A stretch of DNA of 64,000 bases from the NCBI GenBank assembly GCA_028712695.1, contig JAQTQZ010000005.1, positions 62,001 to 126,000 of the forward strand. The letters run 5' to 3'. Source of the DNA: Methylovulum sp. (lineage in GTDB: Bacteria > Pseudomonadota > Gammaproteobacteria > Methylococcales > Methylomonadaceae). Below are positions 31,001 to 44,400 of the stretch, one piece after another. The translations under genes were made by a program, and so were the position numbers. The notes beneath the pieces are model-generated. The model saw only the letters and a program-made list of their open reading frames with translations, did not search any database and was not told the origin of the DNA. The number at the start of each line of letters is the position of its first letter. Position 1 is the stretch's first letter.

Positions 31001-34000
31001 GCGCCGTGTGCTGCAACGCGGCGCTGAGCCCTGCGCTTAAGGCAATGGCTATACTGCCGCCGCGATAGCTTTGCAGCGGCGGACGGAGCCGGTCGGTAGG
31101 CAATTCCAGCAAGGCCGGTGCAGACTTCAGATGATCTTGCCAATAACCGATATGCACCTGCAACACGTCGCCTTGCAGCCATTGCCGTTGCCAGGCGGCA
31201 TAGTCGGCATACTGGATAGCCAGCGGCGGTAGCGGATCGGGGCGGTTTTGGCTGAAAGCCGAATACAACGCACTGAATTCCTTGACCAACAAGCCGATGG
31301 ACCAGCCGTCGGAAATGATGTGGTGCTGGGTGATGAGCAGCACATGCTCGTCGTCGGCCAACTGCAACAAGCGGCCACGTATCAGCGGCCCGGCGGCCAG
31401 GTCAAAGGGGTGGCCGGTTTCATCGCCGGTAATCCGTGCGGCTTCGGCGGCCTGAGCATCCCCGGCCAATCCGGTCAGATCCTGGATTTGCAACGAAAAA
31501 CCGCTGTCGGCAGGTGCGATAACCTGCACCGGCTGGCCATCGATGCTGACGAAACGGGTGCGCAAGTCTTCGTGGCGGGCCACGATGCGGTCGAGCGTGG
31601 CTTGCAGCGCCGTCTTATCCAATTGGCCCCGCAAACGCAGGCCGACCGGAATGTGGTAAGCCTTTCCTGCGGCAGAGTCCAGTTTATCCAAGAACCATAA
31701 ACGTTGCTGTGCCCACGACAAGGGCAACGGCTGGCTACGGTCAGCAGGTGGGATCACGGCAAGTTCGGTTTGCACGGCGTTGGCGACGATGTCTGCGAAG
31801 CCGGACAAGGTCGGTTCTTCAAAGAACTCCATCAGGTCAACCTCAACGCCCAGTTCATCACGCAAACGTGAGACCAGTTGCACGGCCAGCAGCGAATGCC
31901 CGCCCAGCTCGAAAAAATGGTCATGACGGCCTATTTGTTCCAGCCCCAAAAGTTCCTGCCAAAGTTTCACCAGCACAGTCTCGACATTGCCTTGTGGCGC
32001 TTCATACTCGCCGGACACGACGGCCGCCATGTCGGGCGCGGGTAATGCCTTGCGGTCAAGCTTGCCGTTGGGCGTCAGCGGGAAAGCGGGCAACATGACG
32101 AACGCCGCCGGTACCATGTATTCGGGCAGCACGGCGGACAAACGGCTACGCAATTCGCCCGCCGCAAGTTCAATCCCGTTTTGGGCGAGCAAGTAAGCGA
32201 CCAGGCGCTTATCGCCGGGGTTGTCTTCACGGACAATCACGACCGCCTCGCCGATGCCGGGACAAGCGAGCAATTGCTCTTCAATTTCGCCCAGTTCGAT
32301 CCTGAAACCGCGGATTTTGACTTGGTGGTCGATGCGGCCCGCGAACAGGATAGCGCCGTCTGCCTGGTAACGGGCCAGGTCGCCGGTTTTGTAAAGCCGG
32401 CCGCCCGCCGCGCCGAACGGGTCTGGGATGAATTTTTCGGCGGTCAGGTCGGCACGGTGCAAATAACCGGACGTGATGCCTTCACCGGCGATATAAATTT
32501 CGCCGTAGACGCCAACCGGCACGGGATTCAGGGTTTCATCCAACAGGTAAAGCCTGACGTTAGCAATCGGGCGGCCTATCGGCAACGGCGGCGTGATGTC
32601 GGCGTTATAGGTTTGGTAAACACTGCTCCAGACAGTGCCTTCGGTAGGCCCGTACTCGTTGAATAAACCCACTTCCGGTAACATAGCGTAGTGCTGTGTG
32701 ACCACATCCACAGGGCAGGCTTCGCCAGCGACGATAGCGGTCTTCAGCGAGCGCAGTTGCGCTGGGCTTTGGCATAACAGCAAGCCATACAATGATGGTA
32801 GCGCCAGCAAATGGGATATTTGCTGGCGCTCTATCAATCTGGCGAGCGCAGCCGGGTCTTTCGCCGCATCCTCGGAAGCCAGGCACAAACACCCGCCTTG
32901 CGCCAATGTCCAGAATATCCCGGCCACGGAGCTGTCGAACGCAAACGAGGACAACAGCAGATAAGCCTGCACGGGTTCCTGATAGGCGTCAAAGCGGGCC
33001 GTCGTCGAATGCACGGCGTTGCGGTGGCTCACCATGACGCCTTTGGGTTTGCCGGTGGAACCGGAGGTATAAATGATGTAGGCCGTATCCAGCGGGTGGT
33101 TGACAGGTTCGGGGTTACCCGCGTCGTATCGGGCCATTTCCGGCCAACCGCCATCCAGGCAAACCACCTCGGCCGTGCCACGCGGCAATTGCGCAGTCAG
33201 GCCTTGCTGGGTCAGTAAAAGCGGCGCTTGCGTGTCTTCCAGCAAATACGCGATGCGGTCTGCCGGGTAATGCGGGTCGATAGGCACATAAGCACCGCCT
33301 GCTTTCAGTATGCCCAGCAAGCCGACCAGCATGTCCAAAGACCGCCCGACGCAAAGCCCGACCAGCACACCCGGCACCACGCCCTTGGCCCGCAGGTAAT
33401 GCGCCAGTTGGTTGGCCTTGGCGTTCAGCCCGGCATAGGTGATAGTTTGGCCTTCGAAGACGGCGGCGACCGCAGCCGGTGTTTTTTCGGCCTGTTCCTC
33501 AAACAGTTGGTGGATATACCAATTTTTGGGGTATTCAGCTGCGGTGTCATTCCAATCGTAAACGAGGCGCCGTGTTTCCGCCGCTGTCAGCAGCGGCAAT
33601 TGGGAAAGCCTGGTATCCGGTTGGCTGACGATAGCCTGCAATAAGGTCAGATAGTGTCCGGCGAGGCGGGCTATTGTCGCGGCTTCGAACAAATCGGTGC
33701 GGTATTCAAAGCCGCCGGTCAACCGCCCCTGCCCGTCTTCCTGTAAGTGCAAGGCCAAATCGAATTTGGCGACAGCGGCGTCATCACCAGCCAGGCTGAC
33801 TGTCAACCCCGGCAAGTCCAGCGTTTGCTTGGCGGTGTTTTGCAAGGTGAACCAGACTTGGAATAACGGGTTATAGCTGCGGCTGCGTTCGGGCTGCAAC
33901 AGTTCGACGACTTGCTCAAACGGCAGGTCTTGGTGTTGTTGGGCATCGAGCACGGTGCGCCTGACCTGGGCCAGCAAGGCGCTAAAAGCAGGGTCGCCGG

Positions 34001-35123
34001 ACAAATCGCTGCGCAACACCAGCGTGTTGACGAAAAAGCCGATCAGCCCCTCGGTTTCGAGCCGGTTGCGGTTGGCAACCGGTGTGCCGACGCAGATAGC
34101 CTGTTGATAGCTGTAGCGGTGCAGCAAGACGTTGAATGCCGCCAACATTGCCACGAACAGCGTGACATCGTGGCTGCGACTGAAGGTGTGCAACTGTTCC
34201 GACAAGACCGGCGGCACGCTGAATTGGAACAACGCACCGCGAGAGTTCATGACCGCAGGCCGTGGGTGGTCGGTGGGCAGTTCCAGCAAACGCGGCGCAT
34301 CGCCAAGCTGGCGTTGCCAATAGTCGGTTTGCCGTTGCAACACCGGGCCGTCCAGCCATAGCCTTTGCCACGCGGCAAAATCGGCGTATTGGATAACAGG
34401 TTCCGCCAGCGGGGACGGTTTCCCAGCGCTGAAGGCCTGGTATAGTGCGGCGAATTCGCGCGTCAGGATTTGTGACGACCAGCCGTCGGAGACGATATGG
34501 TGCATGACCACTAGCAGCACGCTTTCCTCGTTGCCCGCAGTGTTTTGTAACAAAATCAAGCGTACACGGATGAGCGGCCCGGCTGAAAGGTCGAACGGTT
34601 TTGCGCTTTCCTCGCGGCACAGGCCCGCCAGTGCCGCGCCCCGTTCCGCTTCGGCCAACACCGTCAAATCGGTATGGGCTATGGGCAAAGCCAGTGCTGG
34701 ATGGTGTTGTTGCAGCGGTTGGCCGTTGACCTCGACAAAAAAACTGCGCAGGCTTTCGTGCCTGCGGACGATTTCGTCGATGCTTTGCGCCAACGCCGCC
34801 CCGTTCAGGCGACCCTCCAGGCGTAACGCGATCGGGATATTGTACAGCGCGCTGTCCGGTTCCAACCGGTGCAAAAACCATAAGCGCTGTTGGGCATAGG
34901 ACAGCGGCATCGCCGCCGTGCGCGGGACGGGGGTTATCCGTGTTGCGTCATATTTTTCGGTCTGCGACAGGACTTCAATCAGCTCATGCTTCCTGACCTT
35001 GAGCTGGTTTTTAAGCGCGTCGGTCAAGGCATCTTTAGGCGCCCGGCATTTCAATGCCCCGCCTTCCAAGTACAAGCTAATATCCAGCCCATCTAAAGTA
35101 GCCAGCAATTCTGTCAGCATCAT
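20433..35123 (-). CDS. Four-module NRPS with docking domain, dual E/C domain and tandem thioesterases
   Basis: A 4,896-aa non-ribosomal peptide synthetase, the last enzyme of the lipopeptide line. Order: a TubC-like docking domain (residues ~1-50, [20 protein letters not shown]); C-A-T; C-A-T; dual E/C-A-T; C-A-T; TE-TE. C-domain motifs are HHIVSDGWS (~210), HHIISDGWS (~1270), HHLAIDHVT (~2373) and HHIISDGWS (~3427). All four carriers carry GGHSL. Pocket residues read by eye are DSALIAEVWK (unassigned, His-like), DFWNIGMVHK (Thr), DVWHLSLIDK (Ser) and DVGELCSIDK (basic, Orn/Dab-like). The third C domain has the extra motif HHLLQTQGD, the mark of dual epimerisation/condensation domains, so Thr6 should be D. 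TE1 has GYSSG (~4430) and TE2 GHSFG (~4708). The gene overlaps the upstream NRPS as ATGA. Modules 6 and 8 share near-identical DNA, indicating duplication. The last A domain has an altered core A3 motif. Confidence 0.95.
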   Translation of the reverse strand: MMLTELLATLDGLDISLYLEGGALKCRAPKDALTDALKNQLKVRKHELIEVLSQTEKYDATRITPVPRTAAMPLSYAQQRLWFLHRLEPDSALYNIPIALRLEGRLNGAALAQSIDEIVRRHESLRSFFVEVNGQPLQQHHPALALPIAHTDLTVLAEAERGAALAGLCREESAKPFDLSAGPLIRVRLILLQNTAGNEESVLLVVMHHIVSDGWSSQILTREFAALYQAFSAGKPSPLAEPVIQYADFAAWQRLWLDGPVLQRQTDYWQRQLGDAPRLLELPTDHPRPAVMNSRGALFQFSVPPVLSEQLHTFSRSHDVTLFVAMLAAFNVLLHRYSYQQAICVGTPVANRNRLETEGLIGFFVNTLVLRSDLSGDPAFSALLAQVRRTVLDAQQHQDLPFEQVVELLQPERSRSYNPLFQVWFTLQNTAKQTLDLPGLTVSLAGDDAAVAKFDLALHLQEDGQGRLTGGFEYRTDLFEAATIARLAGHYLTLLQAIVSQPDTRLSQLPLLTAAETRRLVYDWNDTAAEYPKNWYIHQLFEEQAEKTPAAVAAVFEGQTITYAGLNAKANQLAHYLRAKGVVPGVLVGLCVGRSLDMLVGLLGILKAGGAYVPIDPHYPADRIAYLLEDTQAPLLLTQQGLTAQLPRGTAEVVCLDGGWPEMARYDAGNPEPVNHPLDTAYIIYTSGSTGKPKGVMVSHRNAVHSTTARFDAYQEPVQAYLLLSSFAFDSSVAGIFWTLAQGGCLCLASEDAAKDPAALARLIERQQISHLLALPSLYGLLLCQSPAQLRSLKTAIVAGEACPVDVVTQHYAMLPEVGLFNEYGPTEGTVWSSVYQTYNADITPPLPIGRPIANVRLYLLDETLNPVPVGVYGEIYIAGEGITSGYLHRADLTAEKFIPDPFGAAGGRLYKTGDLARYQADGAILFAGRIDHQVKIRGFRIELGEIEEQLLACPGIGEAVVIVREDNPGDKRLVAYLLAQNGIELAAGELRSRLSAVLPEYMVPAAFVMLPAFPLTPNGKLDRKALPAPDMAAVVSGEYEAPQGNVETVLVKLWQELLGLEQIGRHDHFFELGGHSLLAVQLVSRLRDELGVEVDLMEFFEEPTLSGFADIVANAVQTELAVIPPADRSQPLPLSWAQQRLWFLDKLDSAAGKAYHIPVGLRLRGQLDKTALQATLDRIVARHEDLRTRFVSIDGQPVQVIAPADSGFSLQIQDLTGLAGDAQAAEAARITGDETGHPFDLAAGPLIRGRLLQLADDEHVLLITQHHIISDGWSIGLLVKEFSALYSAFSQNRPDPLPPLAIQYADYAAWQRQWLQGDVLQVHIGYWQDHLKSAPALLELPTDRLRPPLQSYRGGSIAIALSAGLSAALQHTAQRHGVTLFMVLLGGWSALMARLSGQTDVVIGTPVANRQRAEIEGLIGFFVNTLALRVDLQGDPSVAQLLAQVKATTLNAYAHQDIPFEQVVEAVNPPRSMGHSPVFQAMLSLNNTPGGSALELPGLSLEPIELPYTTTQFDLSLSLTDVGGEIVGSLEYASDLFDAATAERIAAYYQTLLAGIVANDRQPVSQLPLLDAGQRRQILARWGSAHAEYPQPLCLHQLFERQVEKTPDAVAVTFENNNLSYAELNRKANQVAHYLLALGIRPDDRVAICLERGVEMVVGLLGILKAGGAYIPLDPSYPADRLGYMLSDSAPVALLSQSAVQIGLPDLAALKLPTLLLDKDAPLAHYPGHNPDTAALGLTPQHLAYIIYTSGSTGLPKGVMVEHAQVARLFAATQAQFHFDNTDVWTLFHSFAFDFSVWELWGALLYGGRLVLVPYLTSRSPDAFYALLCKERVTVLNQTPSAFRQLINAQAQNPQPHALRCIIFGGEALEFHTLAPWIERNDPEQVQLINMYGITEITVHATYRRILRADIDAQRGSVIGRPLADLSCHILDAQRQPVPPGVTGEIYIGGAGVARGYLNRPELTEERFISDPFTAGTANRLYKTGDLGRWLADGQIEYLGRNDFQVKLRGFRIELGEIEARLIACAGVRDAVVIVREDSPGDKRLVAYLIAEHGAELSTAALRAQLASTLADYMIPSAFVSLAAFPLNANGKLDRRALPAPDGSAVPGRHYEAPQGAAETTLAAIWQDLLGLGQVGRHDNFFELGGHSLMVVTLIERLRQQGWTASVQAVFITPTLSAMAAAIATGGNNPAFKAPPNLIPEACTQITPEMLTLVSLSQQEIDGICADVPGGAANIQDIYPLAPLQEGILFHHLLQTQGDTYLSRTVITFDDRNRLDTFLAALQTVINRHDILRTAIHWQGLPQPVQVVQRAAPLPVGQLDLDLEGDALEQLLAVTDPLHTRLDLQQAPLFAATTACDPHTQKWLLALLRHHLAIDHVTLELIISEIRMLLEGQGNRLPTALPYRQFIAQTLAVPMAGHEAYFREQLGDIDEPTAPFGLTNIRSDDKQVNKVSLALTDALAVRVADTARQLGVSAAVLFHVAWAQVLAQCCGRDDVVFGTVLVGRLQGSAGADRVLGMFINTLPVRISLRDMDVQQAVHAAYRRLSELLSHEQASLALAQRCSGVSASTPLFTTLLNYRHSKMDNVDDQFVWDGVTIMEGEEWDNYPISVYVDDLGAGFSITAQCVHELDAGRIAAYLYTAIVGLVDALAQDPQRKISALSILPANERQQVLNSFNATTADYPSELLIQQLIEQQVAQTPNSIAVVYAQQSLSYDALNRQANRIAHYLLGLNLRPDDRVGVFMERSLELVAALLGILKAGGAYVPLDPSYPTERIAVMLADSAPVAILTQAALQERLPQLAAEAPVLALDSAQALFTLTMQADTNPDPKALGLTSQNLAYIIYTSGSTGQPKGVMNQHDGVVNRLCWAQHEYRLGGDDRVLQKTPFSFDVSVWEFFLPLLAGARLVMARPEGHQDPHYLAGLIVSAGVTMVHFVPSMLQVFLEQAELGRHRLRRVLCSGEALPYALQSKFLTRWPEIELHNLYGPTEAAIDVTSWRCNADQHPGIVPIGRPIANMQLYILDPHLQPVPQGIVGELYIGGIGVARGYLNQPELTAGRFIPDPFREGRGSLYKTGDLGRWLPDGSIEFLGRNDFQVKLRGFRIELGEIEARLASCDGVSAATVIAREEAGGDKRLVAYVIPQDGVECPIAGLRAQLAVTLADYMIPGAFVILPEFPLTANGKLDRRALPAPDGASVLSRQYEAPQGATETALAGIWQELLGLERIGRHDNFFELGGHSLTAVQFSSRLRQELGVEIALRELFNQPTLAGFAQLLVDAQACEQQPILSAGRSQPLPLSWAQQRLWFLDQFDPAAGRAYHLPTGLRLHGKLDCNALQAALDRIIARHEILRTRFVSINGQPVQVIADAGCGFALYERDLRTMLANERADAIARICADETNQPFDLSAGPLIRGLLLCLNEDDHILLVTQHHIISDGWSIGLLIREFSTLYTAFSQNLPDPLPDLAIQYADYALWQRQWLQGKVLQMQTEFWQKHLAGAPALLELPTDRPRPAQQSYRGGSIELSLPAGLAAKLRDTAQHHGVTLFMVLLSGWSALMSRLSGQDDIVTGTPVANRQRAELESLIGFFVNTLALRVDLQGDPTVAQLLAQVKAMALDAYAHQDIPFEQVVEAVNPPRSMGHSPIFQTMLALDNTPDSGAAALPGLDLAPIELPYTTTQFDLSLSLTDVGNGIIGNLEYAGDLFDAATAERIAGYFKTLLAGMTADDRQAISRLPLLGREEQYRLLTGFNATAADYAGERLVHKLFEAQVEKTPDALAAVFEDSTLTYAQLNAKANQLAHYLVTQGIGPDMPVGIGLERSLDMAVAVLAILKAGGAYLPLDPDYPAERLAYMLEDSQAALLLTHSGLLAALPSGNARRVDLNACRSIINALPETNPRSAVHPDNLAYIIYTSGSTDRPKAVMVSHGSLANAYCAWRDAYRLGDTARAHLQMASLSFDVCAGDFVRALLSGDKLVICPRALLLEAPKLYALMRREHIRVAEFVPAVLRNLIRYLEQTQQNLDFMDLLICGSDTWSKDEYDHFGRFIGGHTRLINSYGLTEATIDSLYYEAHGDATAGVLAIGRPFANTRAYLLDRHCQPVPIGVAGELYLAGVGLARGYRNHPELTAEKFIPDPFSEQPGGRLYKTGDLARHLPTGDIEFLGRADAQVKIRGFRVEPAEIEARLAACDGVRDAIVIAREDRPGDKRLVAYLIAQAGFELSPAHIRAQLTDVLADYMVPSAFVMLPGFPLTPNGKLDRRALPAPDSSAVVNRCYEAPQGATETALATIWQELLGLERIGRHDNFFELGGHSLLAVQLLSRIAQAFGIDVPLRTLFVQPVLSGFAAALSAQAPAVAYTNLVPIRPEGRQRPLFLIHPRGGQVDYARTLAPWLDADLPVYGLHATGFMAGETPLVTIAAMAARYLEEIRTVQPEGPYRIAGYSSGGVIAYEIAGQLLGIDECVEFVGLIDSYLEDETDRSPEDFDECAFLFSELLKAENLPAPEILQTLKTQAACGDFDAMLAYCQAAGLIPQGIDKTLVRRHLAVFHATDRALKTYSPAPVSAPLTLFTATEGLVSGGASHGWGAVANGFLHIVPVGGTHLGIVEQPHIRQLGEAISDALAQATEQVWTHPEHEHTYRMMIQSGNPGVPPLFCIPGAGASITTFYGLSQALDPGLPVYGLQPRGLDGVLVPHHDVPAAARAYIQAIREIVPNGPYHLLGHSFGAWVVFEMALQLTAAGEQIGTLLILDAKAPPTANQRPQPPSRVDILMKLAGLYELNTGQSLGLTAADFAGRDNDSQLKLLMARLIDVKLMSPKTGIRALAGIVRVFETNMNTHYAPTGRYLGAAHLIGAEETDSLDDMLALWRRHAPETVLWQASGNHISLLFAPHVDTLAVRLQGVIDGGRGA
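22100..25289 (-). other. NRPS module 8 (C-A-T, basic residue)
   Basis: The C domain is close in DNA sequence to that of module 6. A pocket DVGELCSIDK resembles Orn/Dab-type codes but has Cys at position 301. Core motif A3 reads [10 protein letters not shown] instead of TSGSTGxPKG. Confidence 0.6.
25290..28569 (-). other. NRPS module 7 (dual E/C-A-T, Ser7)
   Basis: The condensation domain carries HHLLQTQGD near its N-terminus as well as HHLAIDH, the two-histidine-motif signature of dual epimerisation/condensation domains. A pocket DVWHLSLIDK (canonical Ser). Confidence 0.8.
28570..31759 (-). other. NRPS module 6 (C-A-T, Thr6)
   Basis: C domain (HHIISDGWS), A pocket DFWNIGMVHK (canonical Thr) and a GGHSL carrier. 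The next C domain is of dual E/C type, so this Thr should be epimerised. Confidence 0.8.
31760..35123 (-). other. NRPS module 5 with docking domain (C-A-T, residue X5)
   Basis: TubC-like beta-hairpin docking region, C domain (HHIVSDGWS), A domain again of the [12 protein letters not shown] type with pocket DSALIAEVWK, and a GGHSL carrier. Confidence 0.7.
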
Positions 35124-38100
35124 AATTCTATTTCCTCGTAATCAGTTTCATCATGTTGTTGCGCTGCGTTGTCGGCCTGTTTGCGGATCCAGACAGCCAG
35201 ATTTATTTTTTCCGCCAGTTTTTCCACCGTGCCGGTGTCGAACAGTATTTTCAGCGGCAATTCGATGTTAAAAGCCCGACTCATACGGGAGACCAATTGT
35301 GTCGCAAGCAACGAATGGCCGCCCAACTCAAAGAAATGGTCGTCGACACCGACCCGCTCGACCGCCAGCACCTCGGCCCAGATCTCGGCCAGCAGGGTCT
35401 CGGTGGCGGTGCGCGGTGCGATGTACTGTTTCTTGAGCTGTGCGCAAACATCAGGCGTTGGCAAGGCCTTACGGTCCAGTTTGCCATTTGCGGTCAAGGG
35501 CATCCCGTCCAGAAACACATAGGCATTCGGCAGCATATAATCCGGCAACGAGGTTTTCAGGTAAGCGTTAAAGCCATCGGCAGCCAGAGACCCGCTTGGG
35601 CTGACGATATAAGCGGTCAATCGCTGGTCGCCGGGGCTGTCTTCGCGCACCAGCAGCACGCATTCCTTAACTTCGGGGTGCTGCAACAGCCGGTTTTCGA
35701 TTTCGCCGAGTTCAATCCTGAAGCCACGGATTTTGACCTGGTGGTCGATACGGCCTGCGTATTCCAGCTCGCCGTTGGGCCGGTGACAGGCCACGTCGCC
35801 GGATTTGTACAAGCGGCTGCCAGGCTTGCCGAATGGGTTGGGGATGAAGCGTTCCGCCGTCAAATCGGGGCGGTTGAGATAACCCCTCGCCAGCCCCGCG
35901 CCGCCGACATGCAGTTCGCCACGGCTATTGACCGGACACAGGTTCAGGCTGGCGTCCAGCAGATAGGCCTGCAAGTCTGAAATCGGCCTGCCGATGGGGC
36001 TAACCGCCGCGCCGTCCAAGTCTTGCCGGGCCAACGGGCGGTACGTGACATGCACGGTGGTTTCGGTGATGCCGTACATATTCACCAGCTGCGGGCATTG
36101 GTCGCCATGCCGGTCGAACCAAGGCTCCAGGCTTAACGGCTCCAGTGCTTCGCCGCCGAAAATGACCAGCCTCAGCGTGTTTTCCGCCGCCTCGCCGCCC
36201 AACTGTTCCTCCACCCGCATCAGTTGCAGGAATGCCGACGGGGTTTGGTTGAGCACGGTGACCCTCTCCGTTTGCAGCAGGCGATAAAATTCTTCGGGTG
36301 AGCGGCTGAGCCAGTAAGGCACAATGACCAAGCGACCACCGTGCAGCAATGCGCCCCAAATCTCCCAGACCGAAAAATCGAAGGCGTAGGAATGGAACAT
36401 AGTCCAGACATCCTGGCTGCTTATTTGGAATTGCGTCTGGGTGGCGGCGAACAGCCGCAGGACTTCATGATGCGACACCATCACGCCCTTGGGCTGACCG
36501 GTCGAACCGGAGGTATAAATGATGTAGGCCAGTTGCAGCGGATAGCTTACAAGGCCGGGATTGCTGGTTGGTTGCAGTGCAATCTTCGGCCAATCGCTAT
36601 CGATGCACAAACAGGCGATCGGTAGTTCCGGCAGCAACGGCAGCAAGCCAGCCTGCGTGACCAGCACCGTTGCGCCAGCATCTTGCAGCTGGTAGGCGAT
36701 ACGTTCTTCAGGATAACCAGGGTCTAGCGGCACATAAGCACCACCTGCCTTGAGGATGCCCAACAAAGCAACCATCATGTCCAGCGAGCGGTCGAGACAA
36801 ACCGCCACTGGAACATCTTGGCTTACGCCCCGCGCGATCAGTTCATGCGCCAGTTGATTGGCCCTCGCGTTCAGTTCCGCATAGCTTAGCGGACGGCCTT
36901 CAAACACGATGGCAACAGCATCCGGCACGGTGGCGGCTTGCTGTTCGAAGCATCCGTGCAGGCTGCCGTGTTGCGGGCAAGCAATGGCCGTATCGTTCCA
37001 TCCATCGGTCAACAGCCGTTGCTCGCTGGCGGGCAGGAAACACTGGCGGTCATGGTGATGCAACGGGTTTGCCGCCATATCTTCCAGCACATTGGCAAAA
37101 TAAGCGCTAATGCCACTGACTTGCGCAGGTGATAATTTTTTATCGTCCCCAGCCACCAAAAGTTGCAGCTGCCCGCTTTGAATGTCCAGATGGAAAGCGA
37201 TGCCCAACGTGAAAATCGCTTGGATATGGTCGTCCCAGCCCAGAATTTCCACGTCATCCGAATTCAGCAAGTCGCCTGCGATGTGGTAATGCAAATAGTA
37301 AAACATCGCATCGAACAGCGCCGCCCCTTGCCGCTCCTGTTGGAGTTGCGCGAGCGGATAAAACCGGAATTTCAGCAATTCCTGCTCGGCGCCAAATACC
37401 TGAAGGATCAAGTCCCGCCACATACCGCCGCCCAACTGTATAGGGAACGGCAACGTGTTCAGGAATACGCCCAGCGCCTTGTCGGCATCGGCGGTCTCCG
37501 GCCGGATGCTGCACACCAGGCCGCTCGTGAAATTGCGTTCGCCGTACAACATGCCCAGCACTTTAAGATGGGCCGCCAGCAGCACGGTTTTTAACGGCAC
37601 GGCCAAGGACTTCGCCAATGCCTGCAAGCCGTGCGTCAGCTCCGGCGATAGCGTGGTCAGTTGTTTGGTCTTGGCGGGATCGCCGGATTCCTTATCCACT
37701 CCGGCAGCGGACGGTAAAGTCGGGTGCGCCGCGTCCGCCAACCTTTGCCGCCAATATTGGCGGTGCGCTTCGGACTGCACGGCGGTACGTTCCCAGACGA
37801 CTAAATCCCGCAAGGCATTGGCGGGCGGTGGCTCTGCGGTCTCCCTGCCACCGTCCAGTGACGCCCTATAGCCCATGAATATCTCGTTCAGCATCGACAC
37901 CAAGCTCCAGCCATCGAGTATCGCGTGGTGCTCGGTGACGGTGAAGCGCACGCGGTCGCCTTCGAATTGGTGGACATGAAAACGGATGAGCGGCGCTTTT
38001 GAAATGCTGAATGGTTTGGATTTTTCCTGCTCCAGCCACGCGTTAAATTGCGCTTGTTGCGCACCGGCGGACAAATCCCGCCAGTCTTCGATAGTAACGT

Positions 38101-38419
38101 CGGCCAATATGGCATCGGCGCGGTAAACCAATTGCAGCGGCTCGCTGTAACTGCCCATCGCGAATGCCGTCCTCAATGCCGGATGGCGGGCGGTTGTCTG
38201 CCTGATCGCAGTTTGCAGTGCTTGGGCATCCAATCCAGAGCGCAGGTCGATGCTGTCCACCAGATGGTAGGCGGCGTTGTCGTACTCGCTATGAAAAATC
38301 ATGCCCGCTTGTAGCGTTGACAGCGGATAAGCGTCTTCGACCGTGTCCGGCAGTAAGGCGCGGTCTGCTTCAGAAATCAAGCCGAACGGCACTTGCGGCG
38401 GTGCAGATGGTGCCACCAG
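35120..38419 (-). other. NRPS module 4 (C-A-T, Thr4)
   Basis: Condensation motif HHAILDGWS, A pocket DFWNIGMVHK (canonical Thr) and a GGHSL carrier, ending in an acidic tail. Confidence 0.8.
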
Positions 38420-41400
38420 CGCAACCGCTTGTATAGCCAAGCTGCGGATAGTTCCATGCCGGTATAGCTGTTCCAGACTGATTTCGATACCGCGCCCTTT
38501 CGCCAGATTAATGACCTGCAGACTGCGTATCGAATCGCCGCCCAACGCAAAAAAATTGTCGTCAATACCGGCTTGCTCCACGCCGAGGACATCCGCCCAA
38601 ATTGCCGCCAGCACCTCCTCGACCGCCGTGCCCGGCGCGGCATAGACGGTTTCCCGCTGCGCCTGCCGGTCGGGGGCGGGCAGGGCCTTGCGGTCAAGCT
38701 TGCCGTTCGCCGACAGCGGCAGCGCGTCGAGGAAGACGAATGCCGACGGCACCATGTAGTCGGGCAGGCTTGCGCCCAAATAGCCGCGCAACTGTCCGGC
38801 GCTGATGCTATCCGCCGGGTCTGCGACAAGATAGGCAACCAAACTCTTGCCGCCGTGCTGCTCTTCCCTCGCCAATACGGCGGCTTCTTTGAGGTCAGGA
38901 TGGGTCTGCAACCGTGCCTCGATTTCGCCCAGCTCGATGCGGAAGCCACGGATTTTGACCTGGTGGTCGAGGCGGCCCAGGTATTCGATGTCGCCGTCGG
39001 CACGGCGGCGGCACAGGTCGCCGGTTTTGTACAGGCGGCCGCCCGGCGTGCCGAACGGGTCGGGGATGAACTTTTCGGCGCTCAGCCCGGCGCGGTTCAG
39101 GTAGCCACGGGCGAGGCCGATGCCGCCGATGTGCAGCTCGCCGGGGATGCCCACGGGGACGGGGTTGAGCGCGTGGTCGAGGATGTGCAGGGTGATGTTG
39201 GCGATGGGTTTGCCGATGGGCACGGTGGCGCCGGGGTCGTGCGGGCACGGCCAATAGCTGACGTCGACCGAGGCTTCAGTCGGCCCGTACAGGTTGTGCA
39301 ATTGCGCGCCGCTGTGCTGGTGGAAACGCCTGACCAGTCCGGCGGGCAAGGCTTCGCCGCTGCAGATGACGCGAACCAGTGACGTGCAGATGGCCACGCC
39401 GGGCGTGTCGAGGAAGGCCTGCAGCATCGACGGCACGAAATGCAGCGTGGTGATGCGGTGTTCATTGATGAGGCCGATGATTGCCTGGCTGTCCTTGTGC
39501 TGTTCCGGCGGCGCCATGACCAGCGTGGCGCCGCTCATCAGCGGCCAGAAGAATTCCCAGACCGAGACGTCGAAGCTGTACGGGGTTTTTTGCAAGACCC
39601 GGTCGCTGGCATCAAGCCGGTATTCGGCCTGCATCCATTGCAAGCGGTTCAGGATGCCTTGGTGCGGCACCGCCGCGCCTTTCGGCTGGCCGGTCGAGCC
39701 TGAGGTGTAGATGCAGTAGGCCAGATGCCCGGGCAGCAGCTCGGCCTTGGGATTGGTCAGCGGCTCACCGGCCAGCCTCGGCCACTGCGTGTCCAGGCAC
39801 AGCCGCCGTGCCGGACTTCCGGCCAGTTTGTCCTGCAGCGGGCTTTGTGTCAGCACGACCGGCGGGTTGACGTCGCCCAGCATGAAGTCCAGCCGTTCCT
39901 GCGGGTAGCTCGGGTCCAGCGGCACATACGCACCGCCCGCCTTCAGGATACCCAGCAACGCCACGACCATGTCCAGCGAGCGTTCCATGCAGACGCCGAC
40001 CAAGACATCCGGGCCAACGCCCAAGCCTTGCAGGTGATGCGCCAACTGGTTGGCCTTCATGTTCAGTTCGGCATAGCTCAAAAAGCGCGGCCCGAGCTGC
40101 ACGGCGACGGCGTCCGGTGTGGCCTCCGCCTGTTGCTCGAACAGCTGGTGCAGCCATAGGCCTTGCGGATAGGCCTCATCGGTGGCGTTCCAGGCGTTAA
40201 GTTGTATGGCTTCGTCCGCTGTTAACAAAGATATGTCGGCCAGCCTTGCCGCACTAGGGTTGGCCAGACTTTCAAGAATCGCTTCAAAATGGTCGAGCAT
40301 GCCGATGATGGCCTGTTCATCGGCATAACCTTGGTCGTAACTTAGCGTTATTTCTAAGTTGACGTCCGGCACCACCGTAACGGTTAATGGGTAGTTGGTC
40401 TGATCTTTGATCGTTATGCCGGAAACCGACAGGCCGCCCATTTGCCCGCGTAACGCTTTGTCGGCGGGATAGTTTTCAAAAACCAGCAGGCTATCGAATA
40501 GCGCCCGACCCGCCGGAATGTCGCTCCAGCCGTTAATGTTGACCAACGGCGTGTATTCGTACTGGCGCAGCGTCATATTCTGTTCCAGCAGTTGCTTAAG
40601 CCATACCGCACATTCAGCGGCATCCGGTACTTGGACGCGTAGCGGCAGCGTGTTGATAAACAATCCGGTCATTGCCTCAATGCCATCCAAGTCCGCTGGC
40701 CGACCTGACACGGTCACGCCAAACACGACCTCCCGCTCACCGCTGTACCGGCCCAGCAATATCGCCCAAGCACCCTGTATCAGCGTGTTCAGCGTCAAGC
40801 GCTGGTGTTGTGCGTAAGCTTGCAGCCGGGTGGTGCAGGTACTGGAAACAAGCCGCGTGTTTTGCCCATAACCGCCCGGCATAGCGGGCTTTTTATCGCC
40901 AAACAGCGGTGTCGGTGCGGTGAACCCCGCCAATGCACCACGCCAGTAGGTTTCGGCGGCCTGCATATCCTGCTGTTGCAGCCACGCTATATAATCGCGG
41001 TACGGCTTGGTGGCGAGTGGCCGGTATTCAAGCCCTGCGCTTAAGGCTTGGTAAGCGTCAAAAACATCTTTGAGCAGCAGCGACATGCTCCAGCCGTCCT
41101 GTAATAGGTGGTGAAAACTCCACGCGAAATAATGCCTGTCGTTGGCACAGCGGATCAGCGTCAAACGCATCAGCGGCGGCGTTGCAAAATCGAAGCCTGC
41201 TTGGCTTTCGGTGGTTTGAAAATCTTGCCAATACTGCGATTGTTCTTCTTTGGACAAATGTTGCCATTCCAGCTCAGACCAAGGTAGCGGAACATTGCGG
41301 CAGACGCACTGCAACGGCATATCGGTATCCTTGACCAGAAAACCCGTCCGCAAAATGCTGTGCCGGTCTATGGTTTGTTGCCAAGCTTGTTTAAAAACCG

Positions 41401-44400
41401 GCACATCGAGCGCACCTTCCAGACGGCAACCCAGCAATATGCAGTAAACGCCCGCTTCTTTTGCATAAAGGCTGTGGAACACCAGGCCTTGCTGTAGCGG
41501 CGTCAACGGATAAATGTCCTCGATACGCGCAGGTGTCAACGCCAAGCTGTCCAGTTCCTGTTGGCTGATCTGTGCCAGAGGAAAATCGGAAGGCGTATAA
41601 CCGCCGACTTCGGGCAAACAACAATGCCAAATCAGCTTCTGCAAATTGTGCAGGAAGGCCTGCGCGAGTGATCCGATGGTTCCGTCCTGAAAGCGCAGAC
41701 GGCTGTATTGGAAGTCGGCCTGCAAGACACCGTGCTGGATCTTGGCGATGACGGCGATTTCATGGGCACGGCGGTTGGCATCGTCGCTGCTTGTCCCGCT
41801 GTCCTCAGCCGCCAGTTGATAAGGGCTGTCCGCTGGCAAGGCCGCATCGAGCCGGCCCAAGTAATTGAAGATGACCTGCGCGGCGGGTTGCCGCGCCAAC
41901 GCCGCACCGGTTTTTCCGTCGCCCAGATAACGCAGCAGGCCGTAAGCGATGCCGTTGTCCGGCACTTGCCGCAATTGCTCCTTGACCGATTTGATCAGGC
42001 CGCCCGGCTCCCTGTCCGGCGGCAGCGCCAGCAGCACCGGATAAACGCTGCTGAACCAGCCGACAGTGCGGCTCAAGTCGATGTCGTCAAACAGCGCCTC
42101 ACGTCCGTGGCTTTCCAGATCGATTTTTACTGTGTCGCCGCCGCTCCAGTCGGCTAAGCTTTGGCCTAATGCCGCCAACAGGATGTCGTTGATGCGGGTA
42201 TGGTAAACGGCGGGCACTTTCTGCAATAAAACGGCTGTTTCCGCTTCATTCAACGCGACCGTCCAGCTTGCCGTGCTGGCTTCGCTATTGTTTCCTTGCG
42301 GCTCATCGACCGGTAATGGTGCAGCGTTCGGCTGACCCAACCAATAATTGGCGGCTTTTTGTACGGCTTCGCTTTGTACGCTTGCAGATAATTGCGCGGC
42401 CCATTGTTTGAATGACGTGGTTTTCGGCGGTAACTTGACGGCCTGACCATCGGCCAGTTGCCGGTAGGCCGTATGCAAATCTTCCAACAGGATACGCCAC
42501 GATACAGCATCCACAACCAGATGATGGATGGCCCAAAATAAGCGTTGCGCCCCAGCTTTACGGCTATCGAACAGCACCACCGACATCAGCGGGCCTGCCG
42601 TCAGGTTAAGGCTGCGTTGCTGTTGCTTGCATGTCGTTTCGATTAAATCTTGCCGTTGTCCGGTAGCCACGGCATCCAAATCGACGCGCAAAAACGACGG
42701 CGCAAGCTGGTTTTGGTTGATGGCCTGCCAGCCGCCGTCTTGTATGGCAAACGTCTGGCGCAAGGCGTCGTGATGCCCGACTAACTGCAAGATAGCTTGT
42801 TGCAGCAGGTCGGGTTCCAGCCGCAGCGCCGATTGCAACAGCACGGCTTGGTTCCAGTGCTGCGGATTAGCCAGCCCCAGCTCGAAAAACCAGTGCTGGA
42901 TAGGTGTCAACGGCATTGCCCCGGTGACCCTGCCCTGCTCCGCCTGGATTTTTCCGACCACCGCTGTGCCGATGCCTGCGCCAATAATCGCCGTCGCCAA
43001 TTCGGCAATGGTCTGGTGTTGAAATAACTGCCTGGGCGTCAGTGTCAATCCCGCCTGATACGCGCGGCTGACCGTCTGGATGCTGAGTATCGAATCGCCG
43101 CCCAAGTTAAAAAAATTGTCATGGATGCTTAACTGCCCAATGCCCAGCAATTCAGACCAGATTGCCATCAGCGTTTGTTCGACGGCGTTGCGCGGGGCAA
43201 CCGGCGCTTGCCCGTCGGTGTGTGATTGTTCGGGCTGCGGCAAGGCGTTGCGGTCCAGTTTGCCGTTAGGCGTCAGCGGCAGTTTGTCTAACGAGATAAA
43301 GACCGGCGGCACCATGTAATCGGGCAGGCTCTGTCTGAGATAACTTTGCACGACCTGCGTTTCTGGCACGGGCTGTCCGGCGACGATGTAGGCCGTCAAG
43401 CGATGGTTGCCGGGCTTGTCTTCCCTGACCACTACGGCGGCTTCGTTGATGCCGGGATATTGCAGCAACCGGCTTTCAATCTCGCCCGGTTCTATGCGGT
43501 AGCCGCGGATTTTGACTTGGTTGTCAATGCGCCCCAAAAATTCGATGCTGCCGTTGGCGCGGAAACAGCCCAAGTCACCGGTTTTGTACAAACGGCTGCC
43601 TGGCATTGGGCTAAACGGATTGGGCATGAATTTGTCGGCCGTCATCGCGGGCTGGTTCAAATAACCGCCCGCCAATCCTGCACCGCCGATGTACAGCTCA
43701 CCGCTAACGCCTACCGGCACTGGCTGATGGTGGCGATCCAAAATGTAGATTTGCACTTGGTCTATGGCTCGGCCTATCGGCAACATCGACGGCAGTCCGG
43801 TTGGTTCGCTGTGCAATACGCTGCTCCATACCGTGGCTTCGGTGGGGCCGTATTCGTTATAAAAATTAACATCCGGCAAGCGCCGGTGATGTCCTGCCGC
43901 AACTTCGCCGGAGCAGGCTTCACCGGCGACGATCACCGTTTTCAACGAGCGTAATAACGGTGCGGTGCTGTCCGTCAAGATAGCAGTGTAAAAAGACGGC
44001 AAGGCCAATAAATGGCTGACTTGCCACCGTTCAATCAATTGCGCCAGCGCTACGGGGTCGGCCAGTTCGTCTTGCTGCGGCAGGCATAAACAACCGCCTT
44101 GGATCAAGGTCCAGAAAATACCGGCGACCGAACTGTCGAACGCGAACGATGACAGCAGCAGGAAACAGCTGACTGGGTCTTGGTAATAATCCGTCCGCGT
44201 CAATGTCGATTGCAACAGGTTGCCGTGGCTGACCGGCACGCCTTTGGGCAGGCCGGTCGAGCCCGACGTGTAGATGATGTAGGCGGTGTTCCTGGCCGTT
44301 GCGCTTTGTTGTCCGCCAAGTGGTGCATCCGTGCTAAGGGTTGTGCTGCCCGGGCTATCCAGAAACAACATTTTTATGTCAGGCTGCCGGAACTGGCTGG

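Noticed and set aside
34000..34880. Frames of 100-300 codons on either strand inside the NRPS genes
   Set aside because: The NRPS frame carries continuous, strongly conserved domains across the same bases; the alternatives are GC-rich shadows.
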